A DNA stretch of 20,604 nucleotides from CAZWSE01 sp964636575 (GCA_964636575.1 CAZWSE010000062.1:1-20604), one strand, 5' to 3'. Shown: positions 1-6,944, numbered from the stretch's first letter. Notes: generated by a model not told the origin, from the letters alone. Made by a program: numbers and translations.

Positions 1-654
1 TGGCATTCGACCCCGTTCGAGATGTGCGAGATCAAGCTGCACGTCAAACTGCCTGTGTTTGTTGCCCGTCAGTGGATCAGACACCGGACGGCCAATGTGA
101 ACGAGTATTCTGCCCGCTATTCAATTTTGGACCGTGAGTTTTATATTCCCGCGCCAGAGCATGTGAACGCGCAGTCGGTTGTGAACAACCAAGGGCGTGG
201 ATCTGTCTTGGAAGGTGAGGAAGCCAAACGTGTTCTGGAAATTCTCAAAGCTGACAGCGCGCGGTCTTATGACAACTATGAGGCGATGATTTCAGATGAC
301 GGTCAGCAGGGGCTGGCCCGTGAATTGGCCCGTATGAACCTGCCGGCAAATATTTATACCCAGTGGTATTGGAAGGTCGATCTGCACAACCTGTTCCATT
401 TCTTGCGCCTGCGGGCCGATGCCCATGCGCAATACGAAATTCGCGTTTATGCGGACGAGATCTGCAAGGTGGTCGCTGATTGGGTGCCTGCCGCTTATGG
501 CGCCTTTGAGGACTACCGGATGGGGGGCGCGCAATTGTCTGCCCGCGGTCTCGATTGTCTGCGCCGAATGCTGAAGGGCGAGGCGGTCACACAGGAAAGC
601 TCTGGCATGTCGAAGGGCGAATGGCGTGAGTTTGAGGCTATTTTGGCAGAATAG
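1..654 (+). CDS. thyX: FAD-dependent thymidylate synthase ThyX (5' truncated by window edge)
   Basis: ThyX methylates dUMP to dTMP using methylenetetrahydrofolate, with FAD/NADPH as reductant; it is the flavin alternative to ThyA. The frame is open from base 1 (WHSTPFEM...), so the true start lies upstream and 217 C-terminal residues are visible. The family signature RHRX7S is intact (RHR at visible residues 27-29, Ser at 37, with NEYSARY). The C-terminal substrate-binding segment LRADAHAQYEIR is also present. The first ATG inside the window (base 22) lies within the conserved region and is not a credible start. The gene ends with TAG at 652-654. A weak GGGGA...TCCCC hairpin at about 664-687 lacks a T-run, so no terminator is called. 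Confidence 0.95.
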   Translation, partial: WHSTPFEMCEIKLHVKLPVFVARQWIRHRTANVNEYSARYSILDREFYIPAPEHVNAQSVVNNQGRGSVLEGEEAKRVLEILKADSARSYDNYEAMISDDGQQGLARELARMNLPANIYTQWYWKVDLHNLFHFLRLRADAHAQYEIRVYADEICKVVADWVPAAYGAFEDYRMGGAQLSARGLDCLRRMLKGEAVTQESSGMSKGEWREFEAILAE

Positions 655-1007
655 TCGCTGTTTGGGGAAAGGATTTCACAATCTCCCCATGAAATTGCCC
701 TCAAGTCAGGTCAAATGACATCCATGACAACAGTTAAGGATGGGTTTTATGCCTGCTTCGACAACGCCTAATGCTCCGGCCCAAGCGCCGGCCTCGACTT
801 TTTACCCACTGACCCCAAGCCAGGTTCGTGTGATCTTGCAAGACCTACCACGCGCCGCCTGATCCGGCTGCGCTGTTTTCACGTGGTGCTTGCGCCACGA
901 TGATGTTGTCTGATCCCGTTTTGCAGTAAAAACGCTGGACAGGTTGGCCTTTTTCCCGCCAGAGTTCTTCCAAATATAGCGGAACTTTGCGTTGAGAGGG
1001 GCTAGAT
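655..1007. other. 353-bp spacer between thyX and the small secreted protein
   Basis: No gene of recognisable family lies here. The spacer holds a weak hairpin just after thyX (about 664-687), a 37-codon open frame at 749-862 listed separately, and about 145 bp before the next gene. Short open frames on the minus strand (802-1048) have no family resemblance or convincing ribosome-binding site and were left out. The next gene's Shine-Dalgarno-like GAGAGGGG lies at its right end. Confidence 0.6.
749..862 (+). CDS. Possible 37-aa small protein of unknown function
   Basis: The frame runs ATG 749 to TGA 862, preceded by AAGGA about 9 nt upstream. The N-terminal half is low complexity (Ala/Pro/Thr-rich, MPASTTPNAPAQAPAS). 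The C-terminal half is more protein-like (TFYPLTPSQVRVILQDLPRAA) and predicts a short amphipathic helix. There is no signal peptide, membrane segment or recognised domain. It could be a genuine small protein, the remnant of a longer gene, or chance. The ribosome-binding site and non-random C-terminus are the only support. Confidence 0.3.
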   Translation: MPASTTPNAPAQAPASTFYPLTPSQVRVILQDLPRAA

Positions 1008-1304
1008 ATGCCAAAACTTCTGAAATTTGCGACCTTGGGCCTGTGCATGAGCGCGGCTGGATCAGTCTTTGCGGGCGGTGTTCCCTATGCCGATCGTGAG
1101 GCTGTTGTTTACCCTTACGCCACGGCCCACAACTATTGCCCTGAAGGGCTGCAGCCTGTCACTGTGACCGGGGTTATTTCATGTGGCCGCCCGACTGCAG
1201 ACGTGCCGAGCTATCAGCATGTCAAAATGCACGGGTCGCGTCGCCATGTGGCGCGTCGGCATACATCAAGTGAGTGTCCGATCGGTGAGAAGGGCTGTCA
1301 CTAG
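1008..1304 (+). CDS. Small secreted Cys/His-rich protein, function unknown
   Basis: This 98-residue protein has a clear Sec signal peptide: Lys at 3 and 6, a hydrophobic core at about 7-20, and a likely signal peptidase I site after VFA (residue 22). The mature part of about 76 residues carries four cysteines (44, 59, 90, 97) and a His/Arg-rich stretch (about 71-85, including RRHVARRH). This suggests a periplasmic protein with two disulfides or a metal-binding capacity. GAGAGGGG lies a few bases before the ATG. I do not recognise a family. It is followed by a hairpin at 1319-1342 shared with the convergent cold-shock gene. Confidence 0.7.
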   Translation: MPKLLKFATLGLCMSAAGSVFAGGVPYADREAVVYPYATAHNYCPEGLQPVTVTGVISCGRPTADVPSYQHVKMHGSRRHVARRHTSSECPIGEKGCH

Positions 1305-1318
1305 CCAAAACGCACCCT

Positions 1319-1342
1319 CCAGCGCAGTGCAGATTGCGCTGG
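1319..1342. terminator. Hairpin between convergent genes, possible bidirectional terminator
   Basis: A perfect 8-bp stem (CCAGCGCA / TGCGCTGG) encloses an 8-nt loop. It sits in the 66-bp gap between the stop codons of the secreted protein (plus) and the cold-shock gene (minus). Read on the minus strand, a GTTTT tract occurs about 10 nt after the stem; on the plus strand no T-run follows. It may act as a transcript end or a 3'-protecting structure for either gene. Confidence 0.45.
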
Positions 1343-1370
1343 GACGTCTAAGTTCATGTCGTGTGGTTGG

Positions 1371-1577
1371 TTACGCGAGCTGAATGTTGCCGGCCATTTT
1401 GCGGCCATCGCGTCCATCTTCGAGATCAAACGTTACTTTCTGATCGTCGGCCAAGCCGGTCAATCCAGACCTCTCAACTGCTGAAATATGGACAAAAACG
1501 TCATTCCCGCCATCTTCAGGGGCGATAAAACCGAACCCCTTGGTTGCGTTAAACCATTTCACGGTGCCACTGGGCAT
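1371..1577 (-). CDS. Cold-shock domain protein (CspA family)
   Basis: This 68-residue single cold-shock-domain protein binds single-stranded RNA/DNA and acts as an RNA chaperone in the cytoplasm. Both RNA-binding motifs are visible: RNP1 KGFGFI with the preceding GTVKWFNATKG, and RNP2 VFVHIS. The length matches the family. The start at 1577 (MPSGTVKWFN) was chosen over an in-frame start 15 codons upstream because the protein begins with the canonical Csp N-terminus and has a strong AAGGAGA about 8 nt before it. It is convergent with the secreted protein and divergent from the ArsC-like gene, with about 215 bp of shared upstream DNA. Several csp paralogues are common in these genomes, so no specific symbol is given. 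Confidence 0.95.
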   Translation of the reverse strand: MPSGTVKWFNATKGFGFIAPEDGGNDVFVHISAVERSGLTGLADDQKVTFDLEDGRDGRKMAGNIQLA

Positions 1578-1792
1578 GTCCGTGTCTCCTTTATGTCGTT
1601 GCACTTCTGATCTTGAACCCAAGACCGCCTTTGCTACAACTGCAGGCTCTGGCAGGGGTGGTGAACCGCCCCGATCCGCTGACGTGCAGGTGCCGCAAGG
1701 TCAAGGATTGCACGGATTGGACAAAAAGCAAGCGAAACGCGAACAATATAAGAGGAATCCCGCGAATTAGGCGGATTTTGGGGGAACACGAC

Positions 1793-2104
1793 GTGAAATT
1801 ATACGGTTTGAAAACCTGTGACACCTGTCGCAAGGCGTTAAAGCAGTTGCCAGATTCTCAGTTTGTGGATGTTCGTGTGGACGGTGTGCCTGAGGCTGTT
1901 CTCGACCGCGCTTTGGCCGAGTTCGGTGATGCTTTGCTGAACACGAGGTCCACCACGTGGCGCGGATTGTCTGAGGCCGCGCGGGCAGAGGCCCCTAAGG
2001 CCTTGTTGCAGGCCCATCCTGCATTGATGAAACGCCCGCTGATTGAGGCGGGCGGTTCATTGTATTTGGGTTGGGGGCCTGAGGTGCAGGCCGCTTTGGC
2101 TTAG
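1793..2104 (+). CDS. ArsC/Spx-family thioredoxin-fold protein
   Basis: This 103-residue protein begins VKLYGLKTCDTCRKAL, giving a beta strand and a CXXC motif (CDTC), as in the Spx/MgsR/YffB branch of the ArsC family. The C-terminal RPLIEAGGSLYLGWGPE matches the family's 'RPxxxxxxxxxxGW' region. Members are small cytoplasmic glutathione- or thiol-linked reductases or regulators; whether this one reduces arsenate is unknown and unlikely from sequence alone. GTG 1793 is chosen because the fold starts immediately after it and GGGGGA lies about 7 nt upstream; in-frame ATGs further up would add about 60 residues without family resemblance. It converges on bufD, and the two stop codons overlap (TTAG, 2101-2104) with no room for a terminator. 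Confidence 0.85.
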   Translation: MKLYGLKTCDTCRKALKQLPDSQFVDVRVDGVPEAVLDRALAEFGDALLNTRSTTWRGLSEAARAEAPKALLQAHPALMKRPLIEAGGSLYLGWGPEVQAALA

Positions 2105-2664
2105 TAGCCGTCCAGATTTTCGCGTGGCTGCAAGGCCCGATCAAAGGACAGTGGCCCTGCGCCTTTGACGACCAAGATCATCAGCAGCATGATCCAGAAC
2201 GCCCGTTGATCGAGGATTGCCCCGTCGGGGAGGCCGTCAAACCATGCGCCGAGCGTCGCGGGCTGGTCGATGCCGCCGTGTCCGTAAAGATCGGTCAGGG
2301 ATTGCACCACGATGAACCCGATCATCCCGATGGCTGAAATGCGTGTCAGCAGCCCGATCACGATCAGCGCAGGCAGAATAAATTCGGCCCATGTGCCGCC
2401 CAAAACCACTAGATATTCGAACATTCCGAAGGCGTTGACGTCGTATCCGACCTCTTCAAACCCTTTCGGGAAGATCTGCACGTAGGCCCCGTCAGAGGGT
2501 TTGAAGATGCCCATGATCCCGTCGCCCAGCTTGGTCAGCCCTGACATCCAGAAGTAGACCAGCAAGGTCGCCGCGAACACGAAACGGGCCAGTGTTGACA
2601 GTAATCCATCAGCTTTGTGCAGCCTGTCGAATACGAAATGATGTAGGTTTATCAAGGCGTTCAT
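2101..2664 (-). CDS. bufD: DoxX-family membrane protein of the bufferin operon (BufD)
   Basis: This 187-residue inner-membrane protein has four hydrophobic segments at about 24-42, 82-104, 109-124 and 154-168, the DoxX four-helix pattern (ARFVFAATLLVYFWMSGLTKL, GGTWAEFILPALIVIGLLTR). DoxX proteins accompany many DUF692/DUF2063 operons, where the fourth gene is named bufD; its biochemical role is not firmly established. Its start overlaps the bufC stop by 4 nt, so translation is probably coupled. As the last gene of the operon it ends inside the stop codon of the convergent ArsC-like gene. Confidence 0.88.
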   Translation of the reverse strand: MNALINLHHFVFDRLHKADGLLSTLARFVFAATLLVYFWMSGLTKLGDGIMGIFKPSDGAYVQIFPKGFEEVGYDVNAFGMFEYLVVLGGTWAEFILPALIVIGLLTRISAIGMIGFIVVQSLTDLYGHGGIDQPATLGAWFDGLPDGAILDQRAFWIMLLMILVVKGAGPLSFDRALQPRENLDGY

Positions 2665-3419
2665 GTCTGTTCCTTATGTGTTGTGTTCGTAATTGCTTGG
2701 CCCTTTAGAAGCAGGCCGAGTGTCGTTCCGAGATCAAAATCAGGTGCGATTTGCGTTGTGCTTTCCACCGCCTCGCCGAAGGTTTGCCCGCTTTGCAGCC
2801 CCATGATGAAGCTGGCCCCGCCGATGGGCAGCGGGTGCGGTTCGGGGTCAAATTCGGGTCGTGTGATCAGTACGTTTTGCGCCTGTGCCCCCGGTTGTGG
2901 CCCTTGGTTCATGTTGAAGGCCCAGATGTCGTAAAGCGGGAACTTGGAGCGTACGATTTGTAGTGCGGGAGCAAGTGAAATGCGCCGGTTTGCCAGATCA
3001 TCGGGGGCCATGTTTTGCAGTGTCTCTGTGGGCATCGCGGGGCGGTCAGCGGCGTGGTAGGACGCCCGAAGCGCCAATTCCAGCCGCGCCACGTCGCCCA
3101 GATATCCAAGATGGGACAGTGCTGGCAATTGGCTTAGGAAGTCTGGAAACTTGTCCCCGTAGTGCATCATCAGGGGCGAGTTGGGCGGGTGCTGGCGTAG
3201 GAACATGCCTGCCAGCCCGTCGAAGTTTTCATCGCCCAGCAGTTTGCGGATCGTCGGAAAGCCTGTGCGCAGCGCTTCGGTCAGCGAGACCGCCACGTTG
3301 TTGCGATAGACCGAAAACCGTCGCCCTGCGGGTGCGCCTTTTCCGTTGCTTAGCCCTTGGGGGACGGGCTGTGTCGCGTCCAGAATGGCCTGCCGGAAAT
3401 CGGATTGTGAGGTGGTCAT
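2661..3419 (-). CDS. bufC: DUF2063 protein, MNIO partner (BufC)
   Basis: This 252-residue protein has an N-terminal DUF2063 domain: the pattern 'FSVYRNNVxxSLxEALxxxFPxIxxLLGxExFxxLAxxFLRxHPPxSPxM' is seen from about residue 35 to 85, and a helical C-terminal half with an FNMNQGP segment follows. DUF2063 (also called a putative DNA-binding domain) proteins pair with MNIO enzymes and are thought to present the precursor peptide to the enzyme rather than to bind DNA. It is translationally coupled at both ends: 4-nt overlap with bufB upstream and with bufD downstream. Confidence 0.9.
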   Translation of the reverse strand: MTTSQSDFRQAILDATQPVPQGLSNGKGAPAGRRFSVYRNNVAVSLTEALRTGFPTIRKLLGDENFDGLAGMFLRQHPPNSPLMMHYGDKFPDFLSQLPALSHLGYLGDVARLELALRASYHAADRPAMPTETLQNMAPDDLANRRISLAPALQIVRSKFPLYDIWAFNMNQGPQPGAQAQNVLITRPEFDPEPHPLPIGGASFIMGLQSGQTFGEAVESTTQIAPDFDLGTTLGLLLKGQAITNTTHKEQT

Positions 3420-4273
3420 GGGACCAGCGCTGTCAGGGCCGCGTTGGCTTTTTCAGCCTCGTCGCGCAGGGTGGGCCAATCGGGCACGTCGTTGTCCCAT
3501 TCCACCAGCACCGGCCGTGGCCCTGATTTGGCGAGTGTATAGTCCAAGAGCGCCCAAACAGGGTCCGCGATGGCAGCCCCGTGGCTGTCGATCAGCAGGG
3601 GTTTATTGTCATCATCGTGGTCTTCGTCATGCCCGCCGAGGTGAATTTCTTCTACCTTCTCAAGCGGGTAGGCGTCGATGTAGGCGCGTGGGTCAAGATC
3701 GAGGTTCGTGGCCGAGACAAAGACGTTGTTTACATCGAGCAGCATTCCGCAGCCCGTACGCTTGGTTAGCTCAGCCAGAAAATCGGTTTCCTCCCACGTG
3801 CTTTCCTCAAACGCCAGATAGCTGGACGGGTTTTCGAGCAGCATTTTGCGGCCCACAGTTGTTTGCACCTGATCGATGTGATCGGCGATGCGGGTCAGGC
3901 TGTCGTTGGTATAGGGCAGGGGCAAAAGGTCGTTCAAAAATTCCGCCCCGTGGGTGGACCATGCCAGATGTTCTGAAAAGCTGGCGGGGTTCAGCCAGCC
4001 GACAAGATGCTTGAGCCGTGCCAGATGATCTGCATCCAGAGGACCTTCGCCGCCTATGGAGAGGCCAACGCCGTGGACTGAAATGGCGAAATGTTCCGAC
4101 AGGTGGCGCAGCTGGGCCAAAGGCCGCCCGCCATCGCCCATGTAGTTTTCCGCATGGATTTCAAGCCATTCTACGGATCCTGCATCGGCTGTTATGTCGT
4201 TGAAATGTTGGGGTTTATATCCAACGCCGGGCGCATGGGGCAGACGATCAAAAGTGTGGGTCGCATCCAGCAT
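3416..4273 (-). CDS. bufB: Multinuclear non-heme iron-dependent oxidase (MNIO, DUF692; BufB)
   Basis: This 285-residue TIM-barrel enzyme has the full-length DUF692 signature. It opens with PGVGYKPQHF and carries a set of conserved metal-site candidates: H67 (SVHGVGLSIG), E101/H102 (SEHLAW), E147/N148 (LLENPSSY), D180/N182/N183 (LLDVNNV), H211/H215 (EIHLGGH), D229/H231 (LIDSHG) and E258/D260 (LVEWDND). MNIOs use an Fe(II)/Fe(III) cluster to modify cysteines of RiPP precursors, in bufferins to 5-thiooxazoles. A GGAG lies 6 nt before the ATG. The gene follows bufA on the same strand after 61 bp that hold a stem-loop. All key residues look intact, so an active enzyme is expected. Confidence 0.95.
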   Translation of the reverse strand: MLDATHTFDRLPHAPGVGYKPQHFNDITADAGSVEWLEIHAENYMGDGGRPLAQLRHLSEHFAISVHGVGLSIGGEGPLDADHLARLKHLVGWLNPASFSEHLAWSTHGAEFLNDLLPLPYTNDSLTRIADHIDQVQTTVGRKMLLENPSSYLAFEESTWEETDFLAELTKRTGCGMLLDVNNVFVSATNLDLDPRAYIDAYPLEKVEEIHLGGHDEDHDDDNKPLLIDSHGAAIADPVWALLDYTLAKSGPRPVLVEWDNDVPDWPTLRDEAEKANAALTALVP

Positions 4274-4294
4274 GACAAGCTCCGGCTGAGGAGG

Positions 4295-4322
4295 GGTAAG
4301 ATGGGTCGAGACCCATCTTACC
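4295..4322 (-). promoter_or_regulatory. Perfect 12-bp stem-loop between bufA and bufB
   Basis: Arms GGTAAGATGGGT (4295-4306) and ACCCATCTTACC (4311-4322) are exactly complementary around a 4-nt loop, in the 61-bp gap between precursor and enzyme genes. In the minus-strand transcript the stem is followed by C/G-rich sequence with no U-run, so it is a poor terminator. It is better explained as a 3'-end protector or RNase processing point for the bufA message. Its downstream edge is 11 nt from the bufB GGAG, so it could also limit ribosome access. The usual purpose of such elements is to make much more precursor than modifying enzyme. Confidence 0.75.
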
Positions 4323-4334
4323 TCGTGTTATAGC

Positions 4335-4637
4335 TTATGCAGGCAGGTCGCGGTCAAGCTCTGTCAACGAGCCCTGACGTGCGGTGCCGTCTGCCATGGC
4401 TGGCAGTTCCATGGTTTCGCAGGTGCCTGCGTCGACCAATGTCCATGCGTTGCCTTGGTAATCCGTTACAGAAGTGCCCGCGCATGTGGTGCCAGGGCCT
4501 GCGGCGCAGTCGTTTTGACCTGCCAGCGAAACACCGAAGCATTTTTCTTTGGATGCGGCCTGTACGTCTGTACCGGTTGTTGCGAATGCAGTTGCCATTG
4601 CGCCTGCGATTGCTGCTGTTTTCATCATGTTAGACAT
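4335..4637 (-). CDS. bufA: Bufferin precursor peptide (DUF2282, BufA1-type)
   Basis: This 100-residue precursor has a Sec-type signal peptide (hydrophobic residues 6-20, likely cleavage after VQA at 27), followed by the DUF2282 core. The core is KCFGVSLAGQNDCAAG then PGTTCAGTSV and AWTLVDAGTC, with four cysteines at 33, 44, 52 and 73. In characterised bufferins the paired DUF692 enzyme converts cysteines of this core into thiooxazoles and the exported product binds copper; I infer the same here. GGGAGA lies about 7 nt before the ATG at 4637, and a second Met (residue 4 or 5) is possible. The acidic tail after Cys73 (about 27 residues) is not part of the conserved core. It is the first gene of the operon. 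Confidence 0.93.
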   Translation of the reverse strand: MSNMMKTAAIAGAMATAFATTGTDVQAASKEKCFGVSLAGQNDCAAGPGTTCAGTSVTDYQGNAWTLVDAGTCETMELPAMADGTARQGSLTELDRDLPA

Positions 4638-4697
4638 CGTGGTCTCCCGTTAGTTGATGTGATTGACGTTAAGCGATGAGGTATTTGTAACCAAGAA

Positions 4698-4716
4698 GAA
4701 TAGGCATTGGCTATTC
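4698..4716. promoter_or_regulatory. Inverted repeat upstream of bufA, operator candidate
   Basis: GAATAG (4698-4703) and CTATTC (4711-4716) form a 6-bp dyad with a 7-bp spacer, 61 to 79 bp upstream of the bufA start. The surrounding 150 bp is AT-rich relative to the genes and also contains a near-palindrome at 4770-4783. I could not identify a convincing sigma-70 or ECF promoter. The position fits a regulator or alternative-sigma control site for the operon. Confidence 0.3.
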
Positions 4717-4802
4717 ACGCCCCCGTGTGTCACGTGCCCGTTAAGATGTGTTACGGTCTGCAATCACGTAATACCATGTTATTTATGCATTTTAACGGCG
4801 AA

Positions 4803-4827
4803 GGGGAAAGCTATTGAAACTTCCCCC
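4803..4827 (-). terminator. Weak hairpin downstream of thrS
   Basis: On the minus strand, GGGGAA and TTCCCC form a 6-bp stem around a 12-nt loop, about 30 nt after the thrS stop. Only a short TT follows. It is a possible transcription end for thrS; the stem is short and the T-run poor. Confidence 0.3.
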
Positions 4828-4857
4828 TGATGTGTTTTCGCAAATTTTCGCCGATTG

Positions 4858-6804
4858 TTACACTAAGTCAGGTGGTGTCGCCTCAACGCCGAGGTCGTTT
4901 GTTACAACGTCCAGCCCCAGAACAGAGGTTTGTTTTTCCCCCAACCGACGCACTGTCACTGTCTTTTCTTCGACTTCGCGCGCCCCGACCGCCAGAATAA
5001 CCGGCACTTTACCGACCGAGTGTTCGCGGACTTTGTAGTTGATCTTCTCATTGCGCACGTCCGCTTCGGCCCGCACCCCTGCTTTTGTCAGCGCTGCCAC
5101 CACTTCATGCACATAGTCATCTGCGTCCGAGATGATTGAGGCCACAACCACCTGACGCGGTGCCAGCCAGAACGGCAGTTTGCCTGCGTGTTCTTCGATC
5201 AATATGCCAATGAACCGCTCAAAACTGCCCAAGGTCGCGCGGTGCAGCATAACGGGGCGGTGTTTGGCGTTGTCTGCCCCCACATAGGTCGCATCGAGCC
5301 GTTCGGGCAGCACGAAATCAACCTGATGGGTGCCGCATTGCCAATCGCGCCCGATCGCGTCTGTCAGCACAAATTCCAGTTTCGGCCCATAGAACGCCCC
5401 TTCGCCGGGGTTCATTTCAGGCTCGATCCCTGCTTTGCGTGTCGCCGAGAGCAGGGCCTGTTCCGCTTTATCCCAAACCTCGTCCGAGCCTGCGCGTGTG
5501 TCTGGCCGGTCGGAGAATTTGACTTTGAAGTTTTCAAATCCGAGGTCTTTGTAGATGGATCGCAGAAATTCGATGTAGACGGCTGTTTCAGATTCGATCT
5601 GGTCTTCGCGGCAGAAGATGTGCCCGTCGTCTTGGGTAAATCCGCGTACCCGCATGATCCCGTGGAGTGCGCCAGAGGGTTCGTACCGGTTGCATGATCC
5701 GAATTCCGCCATGCGCAGCGGCAGGTCGCGGTAGGATTTGAGCCCTTGGTTGAAGATTTGCACGTGGCAGGGGCAATTCATGGGTTTCAGCGCGTTTACC
5801 GCTTTTTCGCGCGCGTGTTCTTCGTCCACTTCGACAATGAACATGTTTTCCTGATATTTTTCCCAGTGGCCGGATTCTTCCCAGAGCTTGCGGTCCACCA
5901 CTTGCGGGGTGTTGACCTCTACGTAGCCGCCCGCCCGTTGTTTGCGGCGCATGTAGTCTTGCAGTTCGGTGTAGATGCGCCAGCCGTTGGGGTGCCAGAA
6001 GACTTGGCCCGGCGCCTCTTCTTGCATGTGGTAGAGATCCATTTCGCGGCCCAGTTTGCGGTGGTCGCGTTTGGCGGCCTCTTCCAGCATCAAAAGATGC
6101 GCTTTGAGCTGTTCTTTGTTGGTAAAAGCCACCCCGTAGATGCGTTGCAGCATTGCGCGGTCGGAATCCCCGCGCCAGTAGGCCCCTGCGATGGACATCA
6201 GTTTGAACCCGTCGGCGGGCACTTGGCCTGTGTGTTGCAGGTGCGGGCCGCGGCAGAGGTCTTGCCATTCGCCGTGCCAGTACATCCGCAGCGGCTCATC
6301 ACCCGGAATGGCGTCGATGAGTTCGACTTTGTAGGGTTCATTATTGTCTTTGTAGTGCTGGATCGCTTTTTCGCGGTCCCAGACCTCGGTCCGGACCGGT
6401 TCGCGCAGGTTTATGATTTCTTTCATCTTTTTCTCGATCACCGCAAGGTCTTCGGGGGTGAAGGGTTCCGCACGGTCGAAGTCGTAGTACCAGCCGTCTT
6501 TGATGACGGGGCCGATGGTCACTTTGGTGTCTGGCCAGATGTCCTGCACAGCACGCGCCATGATGTGTGCCAGATCGTGGCGTACCAGTTCGTTGGCTTG
6601 GTCGGGGTCTTTCATGGTGTGGATGGCGATGTCGGCGTCGGCCTCAATCGGCCAAGCCAGATCGTAGTGCGCACCGTTCACGGTCGCCGAGATCGCTTTT
6701 TTGGCCAGTGATGATGAGATGTCGGCGGCGATTTCGCCCGCAGTGATACCTGCGTCGAAGTTACGTGCATTGCCATCGGGGAGGGTGATCTTGATCTGGG
6801 CCAT
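4858..6804 (-). CDS. thrS: Threonine--tRNA ligase
   Basis: This 648-residue class II aminoacyl-tRNA synthetase attaches threonine to tRNA-Thr. Domains in order are an N-terminal TGS domain (about 1-62), the editing domain with its metal-like HxxxH (H76, H80) and CxxxH (C184, H188) motifs, the catalytic core, and a C-terminal anticodon-binding domain from about 545. The catalytic zinc ligands are visible as C344 (MNCPCH), H395 (TQDDGHIFC) and H521 (MLHRATLGSFERF). The length is normal, and GAGGAG precedes the ATG by about 7 nt. Editing residues are intact, so serine mischarging should be corrected. There is no T-box-like leader upstream. Confidence 0.98.
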   Translation of the reverse strand: MAQIKITLPDGNARNFDAGITAGEIAADISSSLAKKAISATVNGAHYDLAWPIEADADIAIHTMKDPDQANELVRHDLAHIMARAVQDIWPDTKVTIGPVIKDGWYYDFDRAEPFTPEDLAVIEKKMKEIINLREPVRTEVWDREKAIQHYKDNNEPYKVELIDAIPGDEPLRMYWHGEWQDLCRGPHLQHTGQVPADGFKLMSIAGAYWRGDSDRAMLQRIYGVAFTNKEQLKAHLLMLEEAAKRDHRKLGREMDLYHMQEEAPGQVFWHPNGWRIYTELQDYMRRKQRAGGYVEVNTPQVVDRKLWEESGHWEKYQENMFIVEVDEEHAREKAVNALKPMNCPCHVQIFNQGLKSYRDLPLRMAEFGSCNRYEPSGALHGIMRVRGFTQDDGHIFCREDQIESETAVYIEFLRSIYKDLGFENFKVKFSDRPDTRAGSDEVWDKAEQALLSATRKAGIEPEMNPGEGAFYGPKLEFVLTDAIGRDWQCGTHQVDFVLPERLDATYVGADNAKHRPVMLHRATLGSFERFIGILIEEHAGKLPFWLAPRQVVVASIISDADDYVHEVVAALTKAGVRAEADVRNEKINYKVREHSVGKVPVILAVGAREVEEKTVTVRRLGEKQTSVLGLDVVTNDLGVEATPPDLV

Positions 6805-6876
6805 ATCGGCTCCTCGTCGGTTTGGCGCCTACGAGACGCCCGGTTGCGGGTTATGTGAGGGTGTAAGTGGCTCCAA

Positions 6877-6912
6877 TAAAAACGACTGTCAAGCGCGGGG
6901 CCGGACAGTCGT
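6877..6912 (-). terminator. Rho-independent terminator of the ArsR-SRPBCC gene
   Basis: Read on the minus strand, a perfect 9-bp stem (ACGACTGTC / GACAGTCGT) encloses a 13-nt GC-rich loop and is followed directly by TTTTATT. It lies about 33 nt after the stop codon of the regulator and well before thrS, so it isolates the two minus-strand genes. Confidence 0.8.
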
Positions 6913-6944
6913 ATCGGTTTTGCAAAGGTCGTTGTGAACAAGTG

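Noticed and set aside
1793..2104. Arsenate reductase of an ars operon
   Set aside because: The CXXC Spx/YffB-type motif and the absence of arsB, acr3 or an arsenic-type arsR neighbour do not support arsenate resistance; the ArsR-like gene at 6945 is remote and fused to SRPBCC.
2963..4014. Long plus-strand open frames over bufB and bufC
   Set aside because: They are Arg/Pro/Gly-rich shadows of the minus-strand genes, with no ribosome-binding site or family resemblance.
5746..6711. A 321-codon open frame antisense to thrS
   Set aside because: It lies entirely inside thrS in the opposite strand, its composition (Val/Phe/Asp-rich) mirrors thrS codons, and no domain is recognisable.
6805..6944. 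T-box or other leader attenuator before thrS
   Set aside because: The only stem here reads on the minus strand as a terminator with a T-run for the upstream ArsR-SRPBCC gene; no T-box sequence or specifier structure was seen.
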